Translations under genes and position numbers: made by a program
The notes under the pieces: generated by a model
The model's database searches: none
What the model was told of the DNA's origin: nothing
The model's input: only the letters and a program-made list of their open reading frames with translations
Assembly (NCBI RefSeq): GCF_014222285.1
Contig: NZ_JACKZS010000036.1
Coordinates: 1-45,931 of the forward strand
Origin: Nostoc sp. UCD121
GTDB taxonomy: Bacteria; Cyanobacteriota; Cyanobacteriia; Cyanobacteriales; Nostocaceae
DNA length: 45,931 bases
Direction of reading: 5' to 3'
Part shown: in pieces, positions 25,982 through 33,829 of the stretch
Numbering within the stretch: position 1 is the first letter of the stretch
How the letters are laid out: each line of letters starts with the position of its first letter

Positions 25982-26560
25982 ATGGCAAAGCGTAAAAAAA
26001 GCAATCTTCAGTGGATAAAAGAAACGCTTGAACTAAAACCTGACCATCGTTGGGAATCTCCATCAGGTTACAAAATATTTGTAGCAGATAGAGGCGCTGT
26101 TCGCTTCAATGTTCCCCAGGATTGGATTCTTGAGCCACAAGACAAATCTTTCAAATTCCTCGATAAAAAACCGCCTAACGATGATTGCTGTCTAGAAGTA
26201 TCTTTCAATCGTCTCCCACCCAATGACTGGAGCCAGTTTCCACTAAAATCTACATTAAAAAAAGTGATGGAAGACGACAGCCGCAAAATCATTGCTAGGG
26301 GAGAAATTGTTACCATCAAGCGCCAAACCGCTAGAATTGTCTGGACAGAGATGAAGTTCATTGATGTTCAAGAAGAACCACGTGAAGCTTTTTCTCGGAC
26401 TTGCATTGGTTTGGGGTCGAATGTTCAATGCTTAATTACATTCGATTATTGGGCAGATCAAGCAGAACAATTAATACCCGTTTGGGATGAAGCGATGCGT
26501 AGTCTCACACTAGGGTTGTATATTCGTGACCCCATGACTGGTTTAGCTTTCCCAGACTGA
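25982..26560 (+). CDS. hypothetical protein, possible PsbP/Mog1-like fold
   Basis: This 192-residue soluble protein has a basic N-terminus (MAKRKKSNLQWIKETLELK), then VRFNVPQDWILEPQD, CCLEVSFNRLPPNDW and a late FDYWADQAEQLIPVWDEAMRSL. The order of a V-P-W opening strand and a W-x-x-x-x-x-S-L ending helix resembles PsbP/Mog1/DcrB-like folds, but this is weak inference. No signal peptide is visible. The ATG at 25982 is the only reasonable start. Confidence 0.5.
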   Translation: MAKRKKSNLQWIKETLELKPDHRWESPSGYKIFVADRGAVRFNVPQDWILEPQDKSFKFLDKKPPNDDCCLEVSFNRLPPNDWSQFPLKSTLKKVMEDDSRKIIARGEIVTIKRQTARIVWTEMKFIDVQEEPREAFSRTCIGLGSNVQCLITFDYWADQAEQLIPVWDEAMRSLTLGLYIRDPMTGLAFPD

Positions 26561-26747
26561 GTTACAAGAATGAATTGAGGCGATATTTACGATGGGCGTA
26601 GTTGTAGCACCTCACAATTTCTATATGCTAAATTTGGAGCGGAATAGTAATAAGCTTACAAAGCTATAGTTTAGGTTCTATAAGCCTAACTGGTGCGCCA
26701 ATCTCTGATATAAGCGTATGCCGCCGAGTGCTTTAAACTATACCATC

Positions 26748-26820
26748 GTTTGATTAGCTCAGTTGGTAGAGCGATCGACTCATAATCGATGCGTCACAGG
26801 TTCAAATCCTGTATCAAACC
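26748..26820 (+). tRNA. tRNA with CAU anticodon (Met or Ile2 type)
   Basis: The cloverleaf is complete. Acceptor GTTTGAT pairs with ATCAAAC without mismatch. The D arm is GCTC/GAGC, the anticodon stem ATCGA/TCGAT with loop CTCATAA, and the T arm ACAGG/CCTGT with loop TTCAAAT. The discriminator is C and no CCA is encoded. A CAU anticodon means elongator Met, initiator Met or, with lysidine, Ile2. The A-U-rich acceptor is unlike a normal housekeeping tRNA-Met or tRNA-Ile2, so its identity is open. Confidence 0.88.
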
Positions 26821-26822
26821 CC

Positions 26823-26896
26823 AGGAAGTTAGCTCAACTGGTTAGAGCAATCGACTCATAATCGATGTGTTGTAGGTTCAATTCCTATACTTTCAC
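26823..26896 (+). tRNA. second CAU tRNA, divergent acceptor
   Basis: It begins two bases after the previous tRNA. The anticodon arm (ATCGA-CTCATAA-TCGAT) is identical and the D arm matches (GCTC/GAGC). The T arm is GTAGG/CCTAT with loop TTCAATT. The acceptor AGGAAGT/ACTTTCA has one terminal mismatch and one G-U. The identical anticodon arms and different outer parts suggest an old duplication. Confidence 0.72.
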
Positions 26897-26985
26897 CCAA
26901 CCCTGTCCGGGTCAAAAGACACTACCCTGTAAAGGTAGCCAATATGGTACGAATCTTAACAGATTCGAGACCCCTCATTTTCTCA
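26897..26985 (+). pseudogene. decayed class II tRNA-Tyr-like sequence (GUA)
   Basis: Directly after the second tRNA I can fold a 3-bp D stem GTC/GAC (26905-26920) with a GG-containing loop. An anticodon arm CTACC-CTGTAAA-GGTAG (26922-26938) has anticodon GUA, and a variable arm CCA-ATA-TGG follows. A T-loop-like TTCGAGAC lies at 26964-26971. The T stem pairs at only two of five positions and no acceptor stem can be formed, so it looks inactive. Confidence 0.5.
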
Positions 26986-27489
26986 ACTCTGCGGTGCAAG
27001 TGTTCTACTATCGGTCATTATTCGTAAGGATGATGTTCGCTAGCCACAGTCAAGGAGCAAGCGCAACTGCATTTCTCCCTAACTTGAGTATGTCCCTTCG
27101 TTTTCTACATCTAGTTTTTCTTCGAGATTCTACATTGGCAAGCGAACGGTATATTTGAGCGCTGTTCTCTTTTTGTAGATTGCCATTGAGCAGTCGAAGA
27201 AAAGCAACAGCAATCTTAATCCAGCTTTGGAGAAGCTTTTGCCCACACCTAAACTGTCAACACTTGCACTTGCAGAGTACAAAAATTTTTTGTAGCTTAA
27301 AGTAATACAAGTAGCTAAAATTAATCCTTTAGGCTTTTTCTCCAAGGTTGCAACCTCCAAGAACTCTAGTATTTAAGCTGTAAGAAAATGGGTGGTATTT
27401 GAGTTCAAGGAAGGTTATAAATGTCTTGAGCAAATCTTCTTAGCTAGTTGGAATCGCCTAGCTTACTTAAGCTATCACACAAATTATTT
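26986..27489. other. region between the tRNA cluster and the SPFH gene
   Basis: No gene is convincing. A possible anticodon-like arm (CATTA-TTCGTAA-GGATG, about 27016-27032) may be a fourth degraded tRNA, but no other arm folds. A 76-codon minus-strand frame at 27130-27360 has no Shine-Dalgarno sequence or recognisable domain and is not called. Confidence 0.45.
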
Positions 27490-29028
27490 ATGCAAATCAC
27501 TATGTGGGAAACGTTTTATATCAAACCTAACGAAATCGGCATCTTATATCACCGCAGTGACTTCAAGAAAATTTTGCAGCCCGGTACACACACATATTTT
27601 GGTCGCCATTGGCAACTAAAAATTCATGACCTCAATCAGCCCCTAGCTCAAATTGAAAACCTAGAACTGTTGTTGCGAAATCATGAAGCCGAACTACAAG
27701 AACATTTATTGATTATCAGAACTACATTCAATCAAGTTGCATTAGTCCGCTACGGTCAGAATTGGGCAAGCGTTGCACCAAATAAATTGATTGCCTTTTG
27801 GCGTGGTTTTATTGAGGTCGAGTCTCATCTCTTCAATTTGGAAGAAAGCTGGGAATTACCTAGTTACTTTGTACAGCAATTGCGCTCAGTTGCGTTGAAT
27901 GGAGTGAAGAAGTTCCAAATCTCAGAGTCGGAGATTGGTTTACTATATCTGCAAAATAATTTTGTGCGACCTCTAGAACCAGGAGAGTATGCTTTTTGGT
28001 CGGTAGATAGAGATGTTACCGTCCGAACTCTCAGCCGGATTATCCCTAACCCAGACTTTCCCCTGGAAGATGTACTCATTGAAAAACATCCCGATTTTAT
28101 TGCTGCCTACTGTCAAACCGTGCAATTACAGACTTCGCAAGTTGCAATTGTGCGATATCGAGGGAAAGTGATTTCTATTTTGCCACCTACCAGCCGCAAG
28201 TTATTTTGGCAGGGTGTTGCAGTGGAGATTCTCGACATCAACGCAGATGCTCAGTTACAGCCTCACTTAGTAGCTGAATTGGTTGAAGGTTCAACAGAAG
28301 TTAAATTGCTCAGTCGCAACTGTTTGCATATTTGCCAAGTTCCCGCGCAACACGTTGGACTAGTATACATTAATCAAGAGTTTCAAGGATTGCGATCGCC
28401 AGGGGTACATGCTTGGTGGTTATTTGGCCGCTCTTTTCAAACCGAAACCATCGACTTGAGACTCCAAAATATGGAAGTATCCGGTCAAGATATCCTCTCA
28501 AAGGATAAAGTACCTCTGCGCTTGAATTTAACTGCTGGCTTCCGCATCCAAGACCCATTGAGAGCAAAAAACGGATTGTCAGATATTTCCGGGTTCTTAT
28601 ACAAAGAATTACAGTTTGCTTTGCGTGGTGCAGTTGGCGAACGCAACTTAGATGCTTTATTAGAAGATAAAGGTGCAATTGATAGAAGTATCTCTGAATA
28701 CATCCGTCAGAAAGCCGCAGACTATGGAATTGAAGTAGATTCTGTAGGTGTCAAAGATATTATTTTACCTGGTGAGATTAAGGCTATCTTGAGCAAAGTA
28801 GTGGAGGCAGAAAAAACTGCTCAAGCAAATGTAGTCAGACGTAGAGAAGAAACTGCTGCTACCCGCAGTATGCTAAACACTGCCAAAGTGATGGAGGATA
28901 ACCCCGTCGCATTGCGTCTAAAAGAACTCGAAGTATTAGAGCGTATTGCAGAGAAAATCGATCGCATTCAAGTTAACGGCAGCTTAGATAGTATTTTAAC
29001 AGACTTGATTCGGATGAATCCGCAATGA
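27490..29028 (+). CDS. SPFH/band-7 (slipin-like) protein with three N-terminal repeats
   Basis: From ATG 27490 the protein is 512 residues. Its N-terminal 330 residues hold three copies of a module: IKPNEIGILYHRSDF, ISESEIGLLYLQNNF and VPAQHVGLVYINQEF. Each is followed by a P-G turn and an aromatic-basic strand; two are followed by QVALVRYG/QVAIVRYR units. The SPFH domain lies at about 335-470 (EVSGQDILSKDKVPLRLNLT, VKDIILPGEIKAIL), then a helical tail. There is no clear TM segment. Slipin-type proteins scaffold membrane microdomains; the target here is unknown. An upstream in-frame codon at 27448 is possible but less likely. Confidence 0.8.
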   Translation: MQITMWETFYIKPNEIGILYHRSDFKKILQPGTHTYFGRHWQLKIHDLNQPLAQIENLELLLRNHEAELQEHLLIIRTTFNQVALVRYGQNWASVAPNKLIAFWRGFIEVESHLFNLEESWELPSYFVQQLRSVALNGVKKFQISESEIGLLYLQNNFVRPLEPGEYAFWSVDRDVTVRTLSRIIPNPDFPLEDVLIEKHPDFIAAYCQTVQLQTSQVAIVRYRGKVISILPPTSRKLFWQGVAVEILDINADAQLQPHLVAELVEGSTEVKLLSRNCLHICQVPAQHVGLVYINQEFQGLRSPGVHAWWLFGRSFQTETIDLRLQNMEVSGQDILSKDKVPLRLNLTAGFRIQDPLRAKNGLSDISGFLYKELQFALRGAVGERNLDALLEDKGAIDRSISEYIRQKAADYGIEVDSVGVKDIILPGEIKAILSKVVEAEKTAQANVVRRREETAATRSMLNTAKVMEDNPVALRLKELEVLERIAEKIDRIQVNGSLDSILTDLIRMNPQ

Positions 29029-29242
29029 TTTAGTTATTACAAGCGATCGCGTAAACCAAGTGTTGAGTTATCTAGCATTAATTACCGCGTTTGTTAGATG
29101 TGCCGATTTATTATTTGCAATCGCTTTTCGCTATTGGCTATTTCAAACACAATGAAAGCGCAGCTTTTGTTAGCATAATAATTTTGCTTCAATTGTTCTA
29201 TTCCCGTGATAAAGTTATTAAATAATTTGTTCTTTATTTGAG

Positions 29243-30190
29243 ATGACTAGTCTCCCGCATCCAATTCAATATCAAGGTAGTAAGAGAAATCTAGCTTCAG
29301 ACATTCTCAGATTTCTACCAAATACAGTGGAAAGGCTGGTAGAGCCATTTTCAGGAACTGCTGCAATTAGTATCGCAGCATCTTCTAAAGGGATTTCTCA
29401 AAAATTTTGGATTAACGATCTAAATAAACCTTTAGTTGAACTAGTGGAATTGATTGTAGAGAAACCAGACGAAATATCAAATGCGTATGCAGAGATATGG
29501 AATGAACAGCAAGAGGATTCTGTAAAACATTTTTATGAAGCTAGAGATAAATTTAATAAAAGTAACAATCCAAAAGTTTTTCTATATTTGTTGGCTAGAT
29601 GTGTAAAAGGCGCTGTACGGTATAACTCTAAAGGGTTGTTTAATCAAAGTCCTGATAAAAGGCGAAAGGGAACCCAACCTGAGAAAATGAGGAAAAATAT
29701 AGAAGGAGTTTCTAGGCTTCTGAAAGGTAAATGTAGATTTACATACTTGGATTATAGAGATGTTCTAGCTGAAGTTAGGAATAGTGATTTTGTCTATATA
29801 GATCCCCCATATCAAGGTGTATGCGGTAATAAAGATTCAAGATATTCTTCTGGTATTAATTTTGATAATTTTGTTTTAGCTCTCAAAGAGTTAAATCAAA
29901 AAGGAACCTCGTTTGTAGTTAGTTATGATGGCAAACGAGGAAATAAAATCTTCGGTAACGGATTACCTGAAGAATTAGGACTAAAGAAAATTGAAATTGA
30001 AGTCGGGCGATCGTCCCAAGCAACATTATTAGGTAGACAAGAAATTACAGTAGAGTCTTTGTACTTATCTCCAAGTTTATTGCGCGATCGCAACTTAGAT
30101 TTGGAGAGCTATATTATCAAGGCACATAAACAAATTCCTCTTTTGAAACGGCATGGACAGTTCTCAACAGCAGCCTCTTTTACCCGATGA
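29243..30190 (+). CDS. D12-class DNA adenine methyltransferase
   Basis: This 315-residue protein opens PHPIQYQGSKRNLASDILRF, then motif I VEPFSGTAAISIAAS, and motif IV DPPY in FVYIDPPYQGVCGNKDSRY. This is the alpha-type (Dam/DpnM-like) N6-adenine methylase order. Its last 38 bp overlap the next gene, which encodes an HNH endonuclease; the pair looks like a type II restriction-modification system. The recognition sequence cannot be read from the protein. No frameshift or lost motif is visible. Confidence 0.9.
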   Translation: MTSLPHPIQYQGSKRNLASDILRFLPNTVERLVEPFSGTAAISIAASSKGISQKFWINDLNKPLVELVELIVEKPDEISNAYAEIWNEQQEDSVKHFYEARDKFNKSNNPKVFLYLLARCVKGAVRYNSKGLFNQSPDKRRKGTQPEKMRKNIEGVSRLLKGKCRFTYLDYRDVLAEVRNSDFVYIDPPYQGVCGNKDSRYSSGINFDNFVLALKELNQKGTSFVVSYDGKRGNKIFGNGLPEELGLKKIEIEVGRSSQATLLGRQEITVESLYLSPSLLRDRNLDLESYIIKAHKQIPLLKRHGQFSTAASFTR

Positions 30191-30896
30191 TTTCATACAA
30201 CTTTGTCGCTTAGTAACCGCCAAAAGGCCAAAAGCTGTGATCGATCATATCTTGCAATATGGTTTTGTCACAACAGAAGAGTTGAAACAAAGGTACGGCT
30301 ACAATCATCCTCCTAGAGCAGCTAGAGATGTTCGAGAACATGGAATTCCTTTAGAAACCTTCCGCGTTACAGGAAGTGATGGCAGAAGAATAGCCGCTTA
30401 TAGATTTGGAGATATCAGCAAGGCTAGATTTTCTAGGCTATCGGGTAGAACGGGCTTGTCCAAGCAGTTGAAAGATGAATTGATCGATAAATATGGCTGT
30501 AAATGCTTCATCTACTTAGAGAAAGTTGATAAGCGCGAATTGCAAATTGATCACCGCGTTCCTTTTGAAGTTGATGGAGAGCCAGAGCTAGAAGCTGAAA
30601 GCTTTATGTTACTTTGTGGTTCTGCTAATCGAGCAAAATCTTGGTCATGTGAGCATTGTGAAAATTGGAAAACTATAAAAGACAAATCTATTTGCTTATC
30701 ATGCTACTGGGCGTATCCAGAAAGCTACACGCATGTTGCGATGCAACAAGTTAGGAGGATAGACCTTATGTGGCAAGGGGATAATATTGAAAGTTATGAA
30801 AAATTAAAACAACAAACAGTAAGATTAAACAAAGAAATACCTGAATTTATTAAAGATATTATTGAACGAGAAATTAGGCAAAATAATGACAGCTAA
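30153..30896 (+). CDS. HNH restriction endonuclease with winged-helix N-terminus
   Basis: In this 247-residue protein, residues 25-90 form a helix-turn-helix (GFVTTEELKQRYGYNHPPRA). Residues about 100-180 hold the nuclease: LQIDHRVPFEVDGE supplies the general-base His, then LLCGSANRAKSWSC, then zinc-binding pairs CEHCENW and CLSCYW. It overlaps the methylase gene by 38 bp in another frame, ensuring coupled synthesis. It is the likely cutting partner of the methylase. It is intact, so the system may be active. The type and target site are inferred only. Confidence 0.82.
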   Translation: MDSSQQQPLLPDDFIQLCRLVTAKRPKAVIDHILQYGFVTTEELKQRYGYNHPPRAARDVREHGIPLETFRVTGSDGRRIAAYRFGDISKARFSRLSGRTGLSKQLKDELIDKYGCKCFIYLEKVDKRELQIDHRVPFEVDGEPELEAESFMLLCGSANRAKSWSCEHCENWKTIKDKSICLSCYWAYPESYTHVAMQQVRRIDLMWQGDNIESYEKLKQQTVRLNKEIPEFIKDIIEREIRQNNDS

Positions 30897-31003
30897 TACT
30901 ATTTTCATTTCAAAGCCTCACTAATAGATAGCAGGTGAAATAGGAGCAGAATAGAAAGAGAAAAATGCTTATCTAAGTTATACTTCATAGATAAACTTTA
31001 ATT

Positions 31004-31963
31004 ATGCCGAATCAATGGCATGGAGTCAGTGCGATGTCAATTGATGAAGTTGAAAACCAACAAAATCAAAATAATGGTCTAGTTCAACCCTCTACAGACT
31101 TAATAGAAAAGCTAGTAAAGGCAAAAGACAAGAAAAAAGCTAAAAAATCCAAACGGATTTTTGATGGTAGCACAGAAGCTTTTGCCAAGAAAATTCCTAA
31201 AAAGACTTTTGACACTGAACTAGAGAAACTCCAGATTGAGCTAGTCAAAATGCAATACTGGATTAAGCACACTGGCTATCGGGTTGTCGTTATATTTGAA
31301 GGGCGCGATGCTGCCGGCAAAGGAGGAGTAATTAAACGCATTGCCGATCCACTTAATCCTCGTGGCTGTCGTGTAGTTGCTCTGGGAACTCCTTCTGATC
31401 GCGAGAAAACTCAGTGGTATTTTCAGAGGTATGTGCAACATCTTCCGACAGCAGGCGAAATTGTCCTCTTCGATCGCAGTTGGTACAATCGAGCTGGAGT
31501 TGAACGGGTGATGGATTTTTGCACCGAAGCAGAATATCAAGAATTCATGCAATCTTGCCCGGAATTTGAACGAATGCTGGTGCGATCGGGCATTGTTTTA
31601 ATCAAGTACTGGTTCTCCGTCAGCGATGAAGAACAAGAGAAACGCTTTCTTTCTCGCAGTCACGATCCAGCAAGGCGCTGGAAACTTAGCCCAATGGATT
31701 TGGAATCACGCGATCGCTGGGTAGAATACTCCAAAGCAAAAGATACCATGTTTGCTTACACGAATATTCCCGAAGCCCCCTGGTTTACAATTGAAGCAGA
31801 TGATAAAAGACGGGCGCGGCTCAACTGCATTCATCATTTGTTGAGCAAAGTTCCTTACGAAGACATGACACCGCCTCCCTTAGAGCTTCCGTCTAGACCT
31901 GTGGCTGAGGATTATGTTCGCGCTCCTCGTAATGAGCAATTTTTTGTGCCTCAAGTGTATTGA
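31004..31963 (+). CDS. ppk2: polyphosphate kinase 2 (PPK2)
   Basis: This 319-residue protein has Walker A EGRDAAGKGGVIKRI, the substrate loop NPRGCRVVALGTPSDRE, Walker B LFDRSWYNRAGVERVM, and the lid RSHDPARRWKLSPMDLESRD. These define the PPK2 family, which transfers phosphate between polyphosphate and nucleotides (commonly NDP to NTP). The N-terminal 60 residues are Lys/Asp/Asn-rich and variable. A second possible start is ATG 31034 (MSIDEVENQ). It is monocistronic. Confidence 0.93.
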   Translation: MPNQWHGVSAMSIDEVENQQNQNNGLVQPSTDLIEKLVKAKDKKKAKKSKRIFDGSTEAFAKKIPKKTFDTELEKLQIELVKMQYWIKHTGYRVVVIFEGRDAAGKGGVIKRIADPLNPRGCRVVALGTPSDREKTQWYFQRYVQHLPTAGEIVLFDRSWYNRAGVERVMDFCTEAEYQEFMQSCPEFERMLVRSGIVLIKYWFSVSDEEQEKRFLSRSHDPARRWKLSPMDLESRDRWVEYSKAKDTMFAYTNIPEAPWFTIEADDKRRARLNCIHHLLSKVPYEDMTPPPLELPSRPVAEDYVRAPRNEQFFVPQVY

Positions 31964-32288
31964 GCTACAACTTCTCGCTAATAATTGAATATAGCAAATG
32001 TTATCTATCGGTGTTGCTTAGGCGTAGCCCGTCGTAGACATCGCCTATAGCTCTTCTCCAAACCAATTTTGATTCTGGGGATAGTGCTGTCGAAAATTAG
32101 TCAATTACATACCTTTGGAGCAATTGCTTTGAAAACAATACTAAGTACAGAACGCCGAAAGTGACAGAAGTTGATTGAAGTTTATCGAGCCTTATGATTT
32201 TGATGCTATTGAAGGTACGATTTAAGCCCTAAGTATGAGAGTTAGTGACAAATTGCTGAAATCAAAGTTCAGGCAAGTGAAGCATAGA
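31964..32288. other. region between ppk2 and the GG-leader peptide gene
   Basis: No gene is seen. 32009-32046 is a copy of the GCGTAGCCCGTCGTAGACAT dispersed repeat. A plus-strand open frame at 32235 runs into the complement of the peptide repeats and is a shadow. Confidence 0.6.
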
Positions 32289-32546
32289 CTAATTAAATTC
32301 GGGCATTTGGAACTTGGGCAGTTGGAACTGCGGCATTTGGAACTCGGGCAGTTGGAATTCAAATTGAGGCAGCTGGAATTCAAATTGAGGAAGTTGGAAC
32401 TGCGGCACTTGGAACTGCGACACTTGAAATTGAGGCACTGAAGCCAACGATGCCCCTCCCATCACCCATTCCATTTCTGCATCACAGAGTTCTTCAAATT
32501 CAACTTGGTTGAAAGTTAGCTGTGCATTGTTTTTTATTTTTGCCAT
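32289..32546 (-). CDS. double-glycine-leader peptide with Phe-Gln-Pro repeat core
   Basis: From ATG 32546 this is 85 residues; AAGGA lies 6-7 bases upstream, a good Shine-Dalgarno sequence that excludes the longer frame to 32573. Residues 1-31 are a leader (MAKIKNNAQLTFNQ...) ending E-L-C-D-A-E-M-E-W-V-M-G-G, the double-glycine motif of peptides cut by C39-peptidase ABC exporters. The 54-residue core is a repeat of P-Q-F-Q-(L/V/M), with two P-Q-F-E-F-Q-L variants and 11 Phe. It has no Cys or Thr and three Ser, so it is no obvious lanthipeptide or cyanobactin. No modification or export genes are adjacent. The family is unknown. Confidence 0.78.
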   Translation of the reverse strand: MAKIKNNAQLTFNQVEFEELCDAEMEWVMGGASLASVPQFQVSQFQVPQFQLPQFEFQLPQFEFQLPEFQMPQFQLPKFQMPEFN

Positions 32547-33080
32547 AAGTTTCCTTCTAGGGTTAAAAAACACAATACATCAATATTGTATCTCGAATGG
32601 GGTTAGTAGCGGGTCTTCCTAATTTTGCAAAGTTGTATTACAAAATGTGGGTTCGTGGGAGTTGCCAATCCATCTAGTTGATAATACAGGTTCAGTATTG
32701 AACGATCGCAATCGCCACTCAGAGCGATATCTAAATTCTGTGCATTATTCTGTACATCGCACATATCATCTACATATATGCAGTGCTATGTTGTCAAGTT
32801 GGGGAATCGATCCAAGGGACTACTTCTTATGAATATCACACATAATCTTTAAAGGCGATCGCACTATCTCGTAAATTAGTTTTATTAACTACACTACCAT
32901 CAGGATTTCAGCAAAATAACCGGATTGTTAATTGAGGATTGCATGGTTTTATGCGACACCGAACAGCTCGTCGTAGACATCGCAACAACAGTCTACTTCT
33001 TGTCCATCTCACACACAATCTCTAGTATACTATTATATCAATTCTGAATTCTGACTCCTTTTTATGCACTGGTAATTGAT
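32547..33080. other. promoter side of the peptide gene, no gene seen
   Basis: AT-rich sequence with HIP1 sites and short repeats (GTCGTAGACATCGC near 32970). The peptide promoter should lie within 32550-32650. A short plus-strand frame at 32647-32832 has no family resemblance and is not called. Confidence 0.5.
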
Positions 33081-33623
33081 ATGAGCGACTTAAATTCTGC
33101 ATATTGTTGTATGTACTGTATACCAAGAATAACTTTGTATTTCAGTACTGATAAGTATGACGGTATTTGTCAAAATTGTATTAATCTACTTGCTATTTAA
33201 GTAGTATTTAGAAGTAAGTTCTACAAACACAGTTTTTCTCTCTTCAAAGATGGCTATTTTAATCACCAAAGATTCACTCTTAAATTAAACCAGCAAGGAG
33301 AAGTAATTGATCAAGAATATGATTATTGTCGTGAAGGTGTTAATACGTGGTGGGATACTTGGATAAATGATGAACTACCACAACAATTAGCATCTCGTGC
33401 TAGGAAGTGGTACGAAGAATTTAAGCCCAAGAGGTATCAAGCTATCAGTGATGAAATTTATGTTTTAAGATTTTGGAGTGAGAAATCATTGGTAGATATA
33501 TCAGTAAGCTCTCCTAATTATTGGAGAACGGAAGATGCTTCTGAGTTGCATAAATTTTCGGAAATATGGAATACTTTAATGGAGCAAGGAGTGGAAGATG
33601 TTGAACTAAAAAAAATCAGCTAA
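33081..33623 (+). pseudogene. interrupted zinc-ribbon-like ORF with in-frame TAA
   Basis: The ATG at 33081 opens a 39-codon frame with Cys pairs (YCCMYC and GICQNC) like a small zinc ribbon, which stops at TAA 33198-33200. The same frame then stays open to 33623, encoding a plausible protein (FKDGYFNHQRFTLKLNQQGE, later RKWYEEFKPKRYQAISDEIY), but with no ATG, GTG or TTG until far inside. I read it as one gene of about 180 codons broken by a nonsense change, or a start-less remnant. It is the gene nearest the right element border. Confidence 0.6.
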
Positions 33624-33829
33624 TATGCTGATGTCGTACATACAGCAGTACAACAATTGCATTGCAGCGCATTTAATCTAAAAAATCATCATTTAAAATA
33701 GTCCTTTTTTTTACAGTTTTTCTTTGAGCAAAATGCTTTTCAAATCTAAAAACCACACTCCATAAGAGTTATACTGTCTCAAGCATCAAAACAGATTGTT
33801 CTTAGATAACGCTGCAACTGGTATTTAGG

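Noticed and set aside
26665..26747. A further tRNA upstream of the CAU pair (TTAGGT-TCTATAA-GCCTAA arm)
   Set aside because: The loop lacks U33 and no acceptor, D or T arm can be folded around it.
27130..27360. Minus-strand 76-codon frame
   Set aside because: No ribosome site, no family resemblance, and it lies over repeat-like, tRNA-adjacent sequence.
32235..32441. Plus-strand 68-codon frame rich in leucine, histidine and arginine
   Set aside because: It is the complement of the peptide gene's tandem repeats, with no Shine-Dalgarno sequence; the minus-strand frame has the leader and Shine-Dalgarno sequence.
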